A stretch of 23,231 nt of DNA from JAENVT01 sp031412355 (GCA_031412355.1 JANOCR010000179.1:1-23231), one strand, 5' to 3'. Positions 7,176 through 15,187 are shown, counted from the first letter of the stretch. Made by a program: numbers and translations. Notes: generated by a model from the letters alone, not told the origin.

Positions 7176-8373
7176 GCAAGAATCAATCGTAATAGAGCCA
7201 CGGGCCGAGGTACGGTCGCTCGGTCGCCGCCATCTGTGGTGGGCCATCCCGTTGGCCGTCATCGGCTTTGCCGCGGTTGGCGCGGTCGCCGTCGCCGCGA
7301 TCCTGCCCAGCAGGATCGTTGCAACGAAGCGCGACTGCGAGGCACGCGACGAGGCAAACGCGTGCACGAAGGCAGGACCATCGGAGGACGTGCAGTTCGC
7401 CGTGGTTCCCGCCGATGCCCAGGCGGTGCGACCGCGTTTGACGATCGACGGTCCGCCCACCTACGACAGCGAAGGCGACGTGTTGTTCGTGACCGTGCGC
7501 ACACCCGAATTGAGCCTGTTGCAATGGTGGGTCGGGCGCGACAACCCGGCGGTCGACGAGAAGAGCTATGCAGATCTGTATGCCACCGAGACGCCGCAGC
7601 AACAGACGTCGCGCGGTCAACGCGACATGCGCACGGCGAAAGAGACAGCGGAGTACGTGGCGCTTCATCGCCTCGGGTTCGACGCCACGTTGACCCCGGG
7701 CGAGGTGATCATCGACGAACTGGTGTGCCTCGAGGCGAGCGAGGATGGGCGAACGTGCGCCGAGTTTGCGCCGTCGGATGAACTGCTCGACCCGGGCGAC
7801 AAGTTGATGAAACTCGACGGCGTCGCGGTTTCGGTGGTCGATGATCTGGCACCGATCCTCGCCAAGCACAAGCCCGGCGACATGATCGAGATCGAATACG
7901 AACGCGATGGCGATCCCGGCACCGGCAGCGTTCGGTTGATTGCCTCGCCACAAGAACCAGAGCGCACGATCGTCGGATTCATCCCCAGCGACACCGCCAA
8001 AGTCAGCCTTCCCGATGACGTGTCGATCAACATCGACACCGAGTCGATCGGTGGCCCGTCGGCCGGGGTGGCATTCACACTGACGATGCTTGACCAATTG
8101 TCGGAAGGGGATCTGCTGGGTGGCAACCGCGTCGCCGTGACCGGCACGATCAACATCCGCGCCGAGGTGGGGCCCATCGGTGGGCTGGCATCGAAGGCTT
8201 CGGCGGTGCTGCAGTCGGGTGCCGAGTACTTCCTGGTGCCCACCGCGCAGGGCGAGCAGGACATCGCCAAGGCGCGCAGCGTGGTCGGTGACAAGGTCGA
8301 GATCATCCCGGTCGCGACGCTCGACGAGGCACTGACTGTGCTGCAGCGACTGGGCGGCGACGCGTTGCCGTAA
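7153..8373 (+). CDS. ylbL: YlbL-type PDZ–Lon (S16) membrane-anchored serine protease
   Basis: A 406-residue protein from the ATG at 7153 (a GTG follows at once). A short cytosolic tail precedes one TM helix at ~30–51, so the rest is extracytoplasmic. A PDZ-like domain lies at ~205–262 (LDPGDKLMKLDGVAVSVVDDL). The C-terminal S16 Lon protease domain holds the catalytic Ser in GGPSAGVAFTL (S303) and Lys in GGLASKASAV (K348), the Ser–Lys dyad. Cys pairs C62/C71 and C192/C202 outside the membrane could form disulfides. In Bacillus YlbL is linked to cell-division control after DNA damage, and the actinobacterial forms have the same PDZ–Lon order. No good Shine–Dalgarno or −10 is seen at this start. 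It is divergent from, and overlaps, the small membrane protein gene. The DivIVA-domain gene follows after 102 bases. Confidence 0.92.
   Translation: MVISLVDTQESIVIEPRAEVRSLGRRHLWWAIPLAVIGFAAVGAVAVAAILPSRIVATKRDCEARDEANACTKAGPSEDVQFAVVPADAQAVRPRLTIDGPPTYDSEGDVLFVTVRTPELSLLQWWVGRDNPAVDEKSYADLYATETPQQQTSRGQRDMRTAKETAEYVALHRLGFDATLTPGEVIIDELVCLEASEDGRTCAEFAPSDELLDPGDKLMKLDGVAVSVVDDLAPILAKHKPGDMIEIEYERDGDPGTGSVRLIASPQEPERTIVGFIPSDTAKVSLPDDVSINIDTESIGGPSAGVAFTLTMLDQLSEGDLLGGNRVAVTGTINIRAEVGPIGGLASKASAVLQSGAEYFLVPTAQGEQDIAKARSVVGDKVEIIPVATLDEALTVLQRLGGDALP
7186..7191 (-). promoter_or_regulatory. Candidate −10 box (TACGAT) for small membrane protein gene
   Basis: TACGAT on the minus strand ends ten bases before the proposed GTG at 7175. 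It is inside the opposing protease coding sequence. The spacing is the longest of the set, so this is less certain than the others. Confidence 0.35.
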
Positions 8374-8461
8374 GCCGCACTCGCTGCGCCCTGATTTCAC
8401 TCCGTAGCCGGGCCACCGCGCCGCGTCAAGGGATTGCCACTATTTCCGGGCCCTGCCGACC

Positions 8462-8467
8462 TACGAT
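8462..8467 (+). promoter_or_regulatory. Candidate −10 box (TACGAT) for leaderless DivIVA-domain gene
   Basis: TACGAT is followed by eight bases and the ATG at 8476. No ribosome binding site is seen. A TTGCCA at 8434–8439 resembles a −35 but is 22 bases away, which is too far for a standard promoter. Confidence 0.5.
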
Positions 8468-8475
8468 TGCGCTCA

Positions 8476-10344
8476 ATGGCACTTTCGTTTTCCCGTCCTG
8501 ATCCGTCGTCGCCCGACGCGATTGCATCGGCATCGTTCTCGACGTCGCGGCGCGGCTACGACCAGACCGAGGTGCGCGACCTGCTGCGGATGGTTGCGGC
8601 AGAGATGGCGCGCCTGCAAGAGCGTGAGAAGTTCCTGGAGCGCGAACTGCGCACAGCACAGCGCGGTTCGACCAATTCAGTCGTAGCGCTCGACGAAGAA
8701 GTCGTCACTCGCATGCTGGGTGAAGAGGCAGCGCGCATCTTGCAGACCGCGCGCGAAGCGGCATCGCAGATCAAGATTCGGTCGGAGGACGGCGCGTCGC
8801 GGATGCTGCGCGAGGCCACCGACGAGGCCCAGCGTCTTCGTGAGGAAGCCGAGGTCGAAGCGGCCCGTCGCCGGCAGGACGCATCGGCTGATGCCGAGTC
8901 CGAGTTGGTGATGGCCAAACAGCAGGGTCGCGAGATGGTCAACGAGGCGCGCGCCTATCGCGAGCGTGTGCTCAGTGAGTTGGCCCGTCGCCGCGAGTTG
9001 GCGCGCCAGCAGATCGAACAGTTGATGCACGGCCGCGATCGTCTGCTGCAGGCGTTCGAGCGTTCTCGACTGGTCGCCGTCGACGTGATGGCCGAGCTGA
9101 CCCCCCTGGGCGAACCCGCGGAGTACGTCAACCTCGCCCCGACCACCGGACCCGTGCCGTTGATGGTTCCCAACCGCCAGGCGCCGGACGAGCCGGCACA
9201 GGATCCGATCGAACTGCCCATCGCCGTCACCGTGGTCGAGCCCGACGAGGAGATCGCCGCCGACGAGCCGCTAGCCGATGCGCCGGTCGACAACGAGCCT
9301 CCACCTGCTGAACCTGTCTCCGACGACGACAACACCGTGTTGCTGATGCGCGACATCCACGAGGTGCACGATCACGACGAACGCGACGACGCCCGCAAGG
9401 CGGCGCCCGTCGTGGCCCTGTTCGGTGGCGACGACGACGAGAACGAATCGCACGACGAAGTTCCGAATGCGACGGTCGACGACCTGTTCGCCCGCCTGCG
9501 CGCCGCCCGGGCCGAGTCCGTCGTCGAGCGCGCTCAACAGGCCGCCGACGGCCAGGAGCCGGACTCCGAGGCCGAGGCCGAGAAGGATGCGACCGTCTTC
9601 TTGACGATCGTCGAGGACCTCGCGGTCTTTCAGGCCTCACCCGAGGCGCCGGTGGTCGAAGAAGCGCTGGACGACTCGTTGTTCGGTCAGCGCGACGCGT
9701 CGTTGACGCCAATCATCGTTGCGTGCGCTCGCAAGCTGAAGCGCGTGCTCGCCGACGAACAGAACGAGATTCTGCACACTCTGCGTCGCAACGAGCCGGT
9801 GCGCACGATCGACACGATGCTGCCGTGGCAGACCGAGCAGGCCGCACGATACGCCGCCGCCATCACCGCCGACCTCGACAAGGCTGCGCTCATTGGCGCG
9901 GCCAGCATCGACAAGGGCACGGCCAAAGAGCACAAAGCCGACATCAGCCGGGCGGGCGCCACTAAGGCCGCAATCGAGGCATTGACAGCAACCATCGTTG
10001 TTCCGTTGCGCGAGCGACTCGAACGTGCAGTGGTCGATGCCGAGGGCGACAACACCGAACTGGCGACGATGGTGCGCGGCGTGTATCGCGAGTGGAAGAC
10101 GCAACGCATCGACGAGCATCTCGACGATGTCGCCCGTGCCGCCTTCGGTCGTGGCGCGCTCGCTGCGGTGGTGCCGGGTACCAGAGTGTGCTGGATGGTC
10201 GACCCCAACGGCCCGGCGTGTCCCGACGCCGAAGACAACGCCCTGGCCGGCGAAGTCGGTGCAGGTCAACCGTTCCCCACGGGGCACACGTGCGCACCGG
10301 CCCATGAGGGTTGCCGCTGCATGCTTGCGTTAGCTCCCCGCTAG
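8476..10344 (+). CDS. DivIVA-domain coiled-coil protein with Cys/His-rich phage-head-like C-terminus
   Basis: A 622-residue protein. Residues ~15–60 carry a DivIVA-like N-terminus (FSTSRRGYDQTEVRDLLRMV), the membrane-curvature-binding motif of polar and septal scaffolds. Residues ~45–200 are a long charged coiled coil (ARILQTAREAASQIKIRSED onward). Residues ~230–400 are acidic and Pro-rich, likely disordered. Residues ~405–622 are helical and folded and end in a motif with C572, C582, C606, C613, C615, H604 and H610 (ACPDAEDN, TGHTCAPAHEGCRC). That tail looks like the end of Mu gpF/SPP1 gp7-type head morphogenesis proteins (CPxC…HPxCRC). A metal site is plausible. The function is probably cell-pole or septum organisation; the C-terminal role is unknown. 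The ATG at 8476 follows the −10-like box. Its TAG stop forms part of the next gene's −10. Confidence 0.82.
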   Translation: MALSFSRPDPSSPDAIASASFSTSRRGYDQTEVRDLLRMVAAEMARLQEREKFLERELRTAQRGSTNSVVALDEEVVTRMLGEEAARILQTAREAASQIKIRSEDGASRMLREATDEAQRLREEAEVEAARRRQDASADAESELVMAKQQGREMVNEARAYRERVLSELARRRELARQQIEQLMHGRDRLLQAFERSRLVAVDVMAELTPLGEPAEYVNLAPTTGPVPLMVPNRQAPDEPAQDPIELPIAVTVVEPDEEIAADEPLADAPVDNEPPPAEPVSDDDNTVLLMRDIHEVHDHDERDDARKAAPVVALFGGDDDENESHDEVPNATVDDLFARLRAARAESVVERAQQAADGQEPDSEAEAEKDATVFLTIVEDLAVFQASPEAPVVEEALDDSLFGQRDASLTPIIVACARKLKRVLADEQNEILHTLRRNEPVRTIDTMLPWQTEQAARYAAAITADLDKAALIGAASIDKGTAKEHKADISRAGATKAAIEALTATIVVPLRERLERAVVDAEGDNTELATMVRGVYREWKTQRIDEHLDDVARAAFGRGALAAVVPGTRVCWMVDPNGPACPDAEDNALAGEVGAGQPFPTGHTCAPAHEGCRCMLALAPR

Positions 10345-10347
10345 TCT
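10342..10347 (+). promoter_or_regulatory. Candidate −10 box (TAGTCT) of UPF0182 gene, overlapping the upstream stop codon
   Basis: TAGTCT is followed by seven bases and the GTG at 10355. Its first three bases are the stop codon of the DivIVA-domain gene. The gap between the genes is ten bases, so read-through and an internal leaderless promoter may coexist. Confidence 0.5.
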
Positions 10348-10354
10348 CGCCAGC

Positions 10355-13240
10355 GTGCGGAACCCGTCCGATCTACCGCCTCGTGGCGCTCCGGTCCTGA
10401 AGCCCGGCCGATTCTCCGACAAGGGTCGCATCGCCCTGATCGCCCTGGCTGTGTTGATCGTCGGCGTGTTGCTCTTCGGCCGGTTCTTCGCCGGCTTCTA
10501 CACCGACTACCTGTGGTTCGACTCGGTTGGGCGTGCCGGCGTGTTCTCGACGGTGTTGCGGTCGAAGCTGTTGCTCTTCGGGCTGTTCGGCGGGGTGTTC
10601 GTCGCCTTGGCGGTGCTGAACCTGGTGATCGCCGACCGGTTGGCGCCTTCCGCGTTCTCGGCCAACACCCACCCGATGGTCGAACGGTTCCACGAGTTCT
10701 TCGGTCATCGACTGCGTTCATTTCGCATCGCCGTCGCCGCCGTGGCCGGGCTGTTGTTCGCGGCGCCGGCTGTCGGTCACTGGCAGGACTGGCTGATGTT
10801 CCGCAACTCGCAGCAGTTCGGTATCGCCGACGCGCAGTTCGGCCACGACGTCGGCTTCTACATGTTCCGGCTGCCGTTCATCGCTTTCGTGCTCGACTGG
10901 CTGTTCGCCGCGTTGGTGTTCATCACGTTGCTGGTCATCGCCACCCATGTGCTCAGCGGCGGCATCATCATCCAACCGCCGCGACCAAAGGTTCGCCGGG
11001 CGACCAAGGCGCACGTGGCCGTGCTGCTGGCCGTGTTGGCGGTTCTGAAGGCGGGTGACTACTGGCTGACCAGATACGAGTTGACCACCGACTCGCGCGG
11101 CTTCGTGCGCGGGTTGCTGTACTCCGCGGCCAAGGCGCAGCTCCCGGCAGTGGTGCTGTTGACGTTGATCGCCCTGCTCGTCGCCGGGCTGTTTCTCTCG
11201 ACGTTGCGAACCAACTCCTGGCGCGTCCCGGTGGTTGCCTCGGCGCTGTGGGCCGTCATTGCTCTGATCGGTGGCATCATCTACCCGGCCGCCATCCAGG
11301 CGCTCGTGGTCAACCCCAACCAGCGCGACAAGGAAGCGCCGTACATCGTGCGCAACATCGATGCCACTCGCCACGCGCTAGGCATCGACGACATAGAGGT
11401 GCAGCAGGTCAGCTTTGCCGATATCACCCAACGTGGCCTCAGCGACGACATCAGCCCGTTGAAGAACGTTCGGCTGCTGCGTCCCGAGGCGATGGTCGGT
11501 CGCTTCCGTACCGATCAGAGCCAGAAGGCGGGACTCACGATCAACGACCTCGACCCGGACCGCTACGAGCTCGACGGGAGTCTGCAGCAGGTCTCGGTTG
11601 CGGCGCGCGAACTCGATCTATCGGCCATCGCCAACAAGTCATGGCAGGGCCAGCATCTCATCAACACCCACGGTTGCGGCGTTGTCACCGCCCCCTCCGG
11701 ACAGATCAAGGACCGTCGCCCCGATTACCGCGAGGTCACGCTCGAGCGGCCCGAGATGTACTTCAGCGCGGTCATCTCCGGATACGCGATCGTCAACACC
11801 GGGGTCAGCGAAGAGGTCTGCCCGGGATACCCAGATCCCGGGCCGTACACGGGCAGCGGTGGTATCAAGCTCGACTCGGTCGTCAAGCGGTTGGCGTTCG
11901 CGCTCAGCTATCTGGACTACAACATGATCGGCTCTGGGGCGATCGACAGCGACTCGCGATTGGTGTCGATCCGGCGAGTGGAAGATCGAGTCAGGAAACT
12001 GGCGCCATTCCTGTCGTTCGACCGCGACCCGTATCCGGTTGCGATCAACGGCCGCGTGCTGTGGGTCATCGATGCGTATACGACGTCGAATCGCTACCCC
12101 TACGGCGAGAGTGGTGACCGCAATCAACTGAGCCCGGGCAGCGGTCTCGACCACCCGTTCAACTACGTGCGCAACAGTGTGAAGGGCGTCGTCGACGCCT
12201 ACAACGGCAACGTCGACTTCTACATCGTCGACGACACAGATCCGATTGTGAAGGTGTGGCAGTCGGCGTTCCCGGGGTTGTTCAAGAACAGTGATCAGAT
12301 GCCCGCTGGCCTCGATGCGCATCTCCGCTACCCAGAAGAGCTTTTCCGCGTGCAGACGGCGGCGTACTCGAAGTATCGACTGACCCCCGAGGCCTTCTTC
12401 GGTCGCACTGGCGCTTGGTCGGTGGCGCAGGCGCCGATCGCCCGGCCACGAGTGGCGGCACCGGTGGTCGCCGATGACACCGCCCAAGAGGAATCCGCAG
12501 CGGCGCAGGCCGACCTGGCGACCGAATCCGGAACCGAACGATTCGTGCCGTACTACTCGATGTTGCGTTCGCCGGGCGAGACCGAAGCGTCGTTCAAACT
12601 CTTACGGCCGTTCGTTCCGTTCTCGACCGACGACAGCAAACGAAACCTGCAGGCCTTCATGACAGCCAGCAGTGACCCGCAAGACTACGGAACGCTGATC
12701 GCCTACGAGGTCACATCTCCGAACGATGGGCCGTTCACCGTGTCGAACACGATGAACACCGAGGCCAGCGTGTCGCAGCAGATCAGCCTGCTCAACATCG
12801 AAGGCACCGATGTGGTCTACGGCGATCTGCAGATGGTGCCTGTCGCCGGTGGGCTGTTGTGGGTGCGGCCGGTGTACGTTCAGCCCTCAGTTGCCGACAT
12901 CAGGGAGTCTCAGCCGACGATCGAACTGGTGCTCGTGTCGCAGAACAATGAAGCCGCGTTCGGCAGCTCACTCAGCAATGCGCTGGCGAAGTTGTTCCCC
13001 GGATTCCAGGGCAACATCGGCGACGTGATCAGCAACGCGCCGGTCGACGACGATGACGACGACACCACGACACCACCGCCGACCGACCAGACACCCGCCG
13101 ATCTGCTCGACGAAGCGGAAACGTTGTTCGCCCAGGCCGATCAGGCGCTGGAAGACCACGATCTGGCGACCTACCAGGCCCGAGTCGAGCAGGCGCGAGC
13201 CCTGGTGCAGCAGGCGTTCGAGGCTCTTGACCAGGGTTAG
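10355..13240 (+). CDS. UPF0182 family large membrane protein
   Basis: A 961-residue protein, normal for UPF0182 (COG1615). Seven TM helices lie at ~24–48, 70–93, 122–141, 170–200, 219–238, 258–284 and 291–316. A large extracytoplasmic domain follows, with family-like stretches NPNQRDKEAPYIVRNIDATRHALG, NTHGCGVVTAP, RPEMYFSA, RYPEELFRVQ and PFVPFSTDD. The C-terminus has an acidic run (VDDDDDDTTTPPP, near 895), then a helical segment of Gln/Glu/Ala-rich repeats (ETLFAQADQALEDHD). The biochemical role is unknown; the family is widespread in actinobacteria and cyanobacteria. GTG start at 10355, ten bases after the DivIVA-domain gene. The last seven codons including the stop are echoed at 13752–13772, beyond the lipoprotein gene (see the repeat entries). 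Confidence 0.95.
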   Translation: MRNPSDLPPRGAPVLKPGRFSDKGRIALIALAVLIVGVLLFGRFFAGFYTDYLWFDSVGRAGVFSTVLRSKLLLFGLFGGVFVALAVLNLVIADRLAPSAFSANTHPMVERFHEFFGHRLRSFRIAVAAVAGLLFAAPAVGHWQDWLMFRNSQQFGIADAQFGHDVGFYMFRLPFIAFVLDWLFAALVFITLLVIATHVLSGGIIIQPPRPKVRRATKAHVAVLLAVLAVLKAGDYWLTRYELTTDSRGFVRGLLYSAAKAQLPAVVLLTLIALLVAGLFLSTLRTNSWRVPVVASALWAVIALIGGIIYPAAIQALVVNPNQRDKEAPYIVRNIDATRHALGIDDIEVQQVSFADITQRGLSDDISPLKNVRLLRPEAMVGRFRTDQSQKAGLTINDLDPDRYELDGSLQQVSVAARELDLSAIANKSWQGQHLINTHGCGVVTAPSGQIKDRRPDYREVTLERPEMYFSAVISGYAIVNTGVSEEVCPGYPDPGPYTGSGGIKLDSVVKRLAFALSYLDYNMIGSGAIDSDSRLVSIRRVEDRVRKLAPFLSFDRDPYPVAINGRVLWVIDAYTTSNRYPYGESGDRNQLSPGSGLDHPFNYVRNSVKGVVDAYNGNVDFYIVDDTDPIVKVWQSAFPGLFKNSDQMPAGLDAHLRYPEELFRVQTAAYSKYRLTPEAFFGRTGAWSVAQAPIARPRVAAPVVADDTAQEESAAAQADLATESGTERFVPYYSMLRSPGETEASFKLLRPFVPFSTDDSKRNLQAFMTASSDPQDYGTLIAYEVTSPNDGPFTVSNTMNTEASVSQQISLLNIEGTDVVYGDLQMVPVAGGLLWVRPVYVQPSVADIRESQPTIELVLVSQNNEAAFGSSLSNALAKLFPGFQGNIGDVISNAPVDDDDDDTTTPPPTDQTPADLLDEAETLFAQADQALEDHDLATYQARVEQARALVQQAFEALDQG

Positions 13241-13243
13241 TCG
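13219..13243 (+). repeat. Left copy of 25-bp direct repeat flanking the lipoprotein gene
   Basis: This copy covers the last codons of the UPF0182 gene (E-A-L-D-Q-G-stop) and three bases beyond. It matches 13751–13775 at 23 of 25 positions. The two differences are GCT/GCG (Ala) and CTT/CTC (Leu), both silent. The copies are 532 bases apart. Confidence 0.85.
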
Positions 13244-13308
13244 TCGGCTGACGGGTTGACCTGGCCGTCGGGCGTTTCGTCGTGAGAGCGGAGGGGAACA
13301 GTCGCTGC

Positions 13309-13740
13309 ATGAACATTCGATACGCCCGAGGAATCATGCTCGTAGCCGTCGTGGCAATCGGAGGCTGCAGCTCCGAGGACAGAGCATCCATCGCCACGGA
13401 CCTGCAGAGTGTCGCCACCGATATTGGCAACGCTGCGGACGAGGCCACCGACGATGTCGCCGAGGCGCTCGCTCGAACTATCGCCACGCAGCAGGGCGAG
13501 GAGCAGTTCACGAACGCCGGCCATCAGCTCGACGGGCCATTGACCTGCGAGGCCACGGTGCAGGACGACGCCGCCAACATCAAGATCGACTGCACCGGTA
13601 CGACCCAGGATGGCGGTGCCGCCGTGCTGACCGGCTCGACCAACGAGATCCCCGGCGCATCGGTCGTGTCGCTCGATGGAGATTTCACCGCGACTGTTGA
13701 CGGCGTAGAAGTCTTCACCACACAACGCCTCGGCGGATGA
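13309..13740 (+). CDS. Small secreted lipoprotein, unknown function
   Basis: A 143-residue protein. The N-terminus is a lipoprotein signal peptide: a positive n-region (NIRYAR), a hydrophobic core (GIMLVAVVA) and the lipobox I-G-G-C with the acylated C20. A helical, acidic Ala/Asp-rich stretch follows (~25–60), then a small predicted beta domain (~72–143) with Cys pair C80 and C95 that could form a disulfide. I do not recognise the family; the two-Cys beta domain is reminiscent of small actinobacterial secreted proteins, but that is only resemblance. The ATG at 13309 is chosen because it puts the signal peptide at the N-terminus; GAGGGG about 12 bases upstream is a weak ribosome binding site. 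The gene lies exactly between two copies of a 25-bp repeat, so it is probably an insertion. Confidence 0.8.
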   Translation: MNIRYARGIMLVAVVAIGGCSSEDRASIATDLQSVATDIGNAADEATDDVAEALARTIATQQGEEQFTNAGHQLDGPLTCEATVQDDAANIKIDCTGTTQDGGAAVLTGSTNEIPGASVVSLDGDFTATVDGVEVFTTQRLGG

Positions 13741-13750
13741 CCGCTCGCTG

Positions 13751-13775
13751 CGAGGCGCTCGACCAGGGTTAGTCG
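13751..13775 (+). repeat. Right copy of 25-bp direct repeat, containing overlapping convergent stops
   Basis: This copy still spells E-A-L-D-Q-G-stop of UPF0182 in the plus direction (13752–13772), although no gene runs into it. On the minus strand its TTA (13769–13771) is the stop of the coiled-coil gene. The TTAG therefore holds both stops, as expected if UPF0182 and the coiled-coil gene once met tail to tail here. Confidence 0.85.
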
Positions 13776-15127
13776 GCCGGACGGTCGCGGCGTAGTTGCT
13801 CGGCCAGCGCAGCCAGGTCTTCGCGGAAGGCGATCTCGTAGCGGGCCTGTTCGTTGGCCAGCTTCACCTGTCCGCCGCGCAGGGAATCGACAACCTCGTC
13901 GCTGACGACACCATCGGCCACTTCGGGCACCCGTTGCCCGAGGCCGTCAATGTCGCGGCCCAGCTCGCTGAGCTGGTTGGCGAGCTCGGTGCTGACGTTG
14001 GTCAGGCGCTGGTCGAGAACGGCCATGTGCTCGCGCACGGCCCGCGCTTCGGTGTCGTTGGCGCCCGCCTGCGCCAGCAGTTGGTTGACCTGCGCCTGCA
14101 ACTCTTCGTTGCTGCGCAGCCGTTCGCCGATCTCTTGAAGCTGCAGCCGAACGTCGTCGTCGACGGTGTCGCGCGGCTGATCGGCGAGTTGCGAAACACG
14201 ATCGCGCAACGTCGACAACTGGCCACCCAACTCTGCCTGTGCAGCGACGCGGGCGTTGAGTTGCTGCAGTTGCATCGCCAGCCCATCAACCATCGCCAGG
14301 CGTTGCTCGACGCTGTCGAGTTCGCCGACGCGCTGGTTCAGTTGCTCGACTCCCGCGACGCGCTGGTGCAACGCGTCGATCTCCCCCATGCGCTGTTTGA
14401 AGTGGTCGATCTCGCCCAGCCGGTGGCGGATCTGATCGAGATCGTTGACTCGCTGCTGCACCGCGGCAATTCGTTCGAGCGTTTCGGGGTCGGGCCCGCT
14501 TGTAGAAACGGGGGCCATGGCGGCAGCTTCGGTAGCCGCCACTGTCGCGGCCTCGAGCTCGGCTCGGAGCTGTGCCAACTGGGTCTCGAACTCGTTGATC
14601 TTCGGAAGGTGGTCGGGTAACCCGAACAGGCGGTTCTGGATGGCGTCGACCTTGGCCGACAACTCGTCGTGCCAGTCATCTCCGGCCGACCCGCCGCCAT
14701 TGCCACCTCCGTTCGAATGCTCGGCAATCTGCTGCTGCAGTTGGATGACCATGTTGGCCACCTCGCTGATTTCGTTGCGCTCGGTCGAGAACGCTGCCGC
14801 GGCGGCGTCGAGGGAACCCAACCGTGCCTCGACAATGGCTCGCGCCTGCTCACTCTCGTCGAGCCGTGCCTTGACATCCATCAATTCGGCACGCAACGCC
14901 AGAAAGTCGGCAGGCGCAACCGTGGCCTTCTTGTTGCGCTTGGCGGGCTTGGGCGGTCGGGGTGGCGCCGTCGGCGGATCGAGCCTGGGCGGGGCGAGAT
15001 GGGGCACAGCCGGCTCGATCTTGGGCAGCAACTGTTCGAGCCGGTCCATCGCCTCCGCCTCGGCCTCGGCCTTCTGAGCCGGCTGTTGCACGATGATCGA
15101 CTTCGGTTTCTTGCTGAACAATCCCAT
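13769..15127 (-). CDS. Long coiled-coil protein with ten-residue tandem repeats
   Basis: A 452-residue soluble protein with no signal or TM. The N-terminus is MGLFSKKPKSIIVQQP, then an Ala/Glu helix and a Pro/Lys-rich linker (~40–70). Residues ~75–135 are a coiled coil, ~138–150 a Gly-rich break (NGGGNGGGSAG), and ~155–205 a second coil. Residues 226–285 are six tandem decads. The rest to ~400 is more coil (QQLNARVAAQAEL onward), ending in a helical tail (QARYEIAFREDLAALAEQLRRDRPAD). A structural or scaffold role is likely; the family is unknown to me. The ATG at 15127 has GGAG six bases upstream, and the leader is copied almost perfectly at 16797–16824. The longer frame to 15313 runs through promoter sequence and is rejected. 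A broken copy of its 5' end lies at 16686–16796. Confidence 0.85.
   Translation of the reverse strand: MGLFSKKPKSIIVQQPAQKAEAEAEAMDRLEQLLPKIEPAVPHLAPPRLDPPTAPPRPPKPAKRNKKATVAPADFLALRAELMDVKARLDESEQARAIVEARLGSLDAAAAAFSTERNEISEVANMVIQLQQQIAEHSNGGGNGGGSAGDDWHDELSAKVDAIQNRLFGLPDHLPKINEFETQLAQLRAELEAATVAATEAAAMAPVSTSGPDPETLERIAAVQQRVNDLDQIRHRLGEIDHFKQRMGEIDALHQRVAGVEQLNQRVGELDSVEQRLAMVDGLAMQLQQLNARVAAQAELGGQLSTLRDRVSQLADQPRDTVDDDVRLQLQEIGERLRSNEELQAQVNQLLAQAGANDTEARAVREHMAVLDQRLTNVSTELANQLSELGRDIDGLGQRVPEVADGVVSDEVVDSLRGGQVKLANEQARYEIAFREDLAALAEQLRRDRPAD
14273..14452 (-). repeat. Six tandem 30-bp units encoding ten-residue repeats
   Basis: Residues 226–285 of the coiled-coil protein are RVNDLDQIRH, RLGEIDHFKQ, RMGEIDALHQ, RVAGVEQLNQ, RVGELDSVEQ and RLAMVDGLAM. 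The pattern is R-hydrophobic-x-x-hydrophobic-acidic-x-hydrophobic-x-polar, a 3-3-4 core spacing rather than heptads. Confidence 0.85.
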
Positions 15128-15133
15128 CGGTAT

Positions 15134-15137
15134 CTCC
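15134..15137 (-). promoter_or_regulatory. Shine–Dalgarno (GGAG) of coiled-coil gene
   Basis: GGAG on the minus strand lies six bases before the ATG at 15127 and fixes this start. It is inside the leader that is conserved in the second copy. Confidence 0.7.
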
Positions 15138-15173
15138 ACACTTCTTGGGGTTGTGTCCAAATGGCTGTTCGCT

Positions 15174-15179
15174 ACGGTA
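15174..15179 (-). promoter_or_regulatory. Candidate −10 box (TACCGT) of coiled-coil gene
   Basis: TACCGT on the minus strand would give a leader of about 40 bases with the Shine–Dalgarno above. Copy B keeps the element as TACGGT at 16841–16846, in the same flanking sequence (catgTAC). This conservation between diverged copies is the main support. Confidence 0.4.
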
Positions 15180-15187
15180 CATGTTCT

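Noticed and set aside
7183..8400. 405-residue minus-strand frame over the protease gene
   Set aside because: Antisense shadow of the PDZ–Lon gene; no motif and no start signal.
13219..13775. Insertion sequence or integrase att sites flanking the lipoprotein gene
   Set aside because: No transposase, integrase or terminal inverted repeats are present, and the repeat copies differ by silent coding changes, unlike a fresh target-site duplication.
15140..15160. Riboswitch or attenuator in the conserved leader of the coiled-coil gene
   Set aside because: Only a four-base CACA/TGTG stem is visible. Near identity between the two copies is explained by their common origin, and no known riboswitch consensus was recognised.
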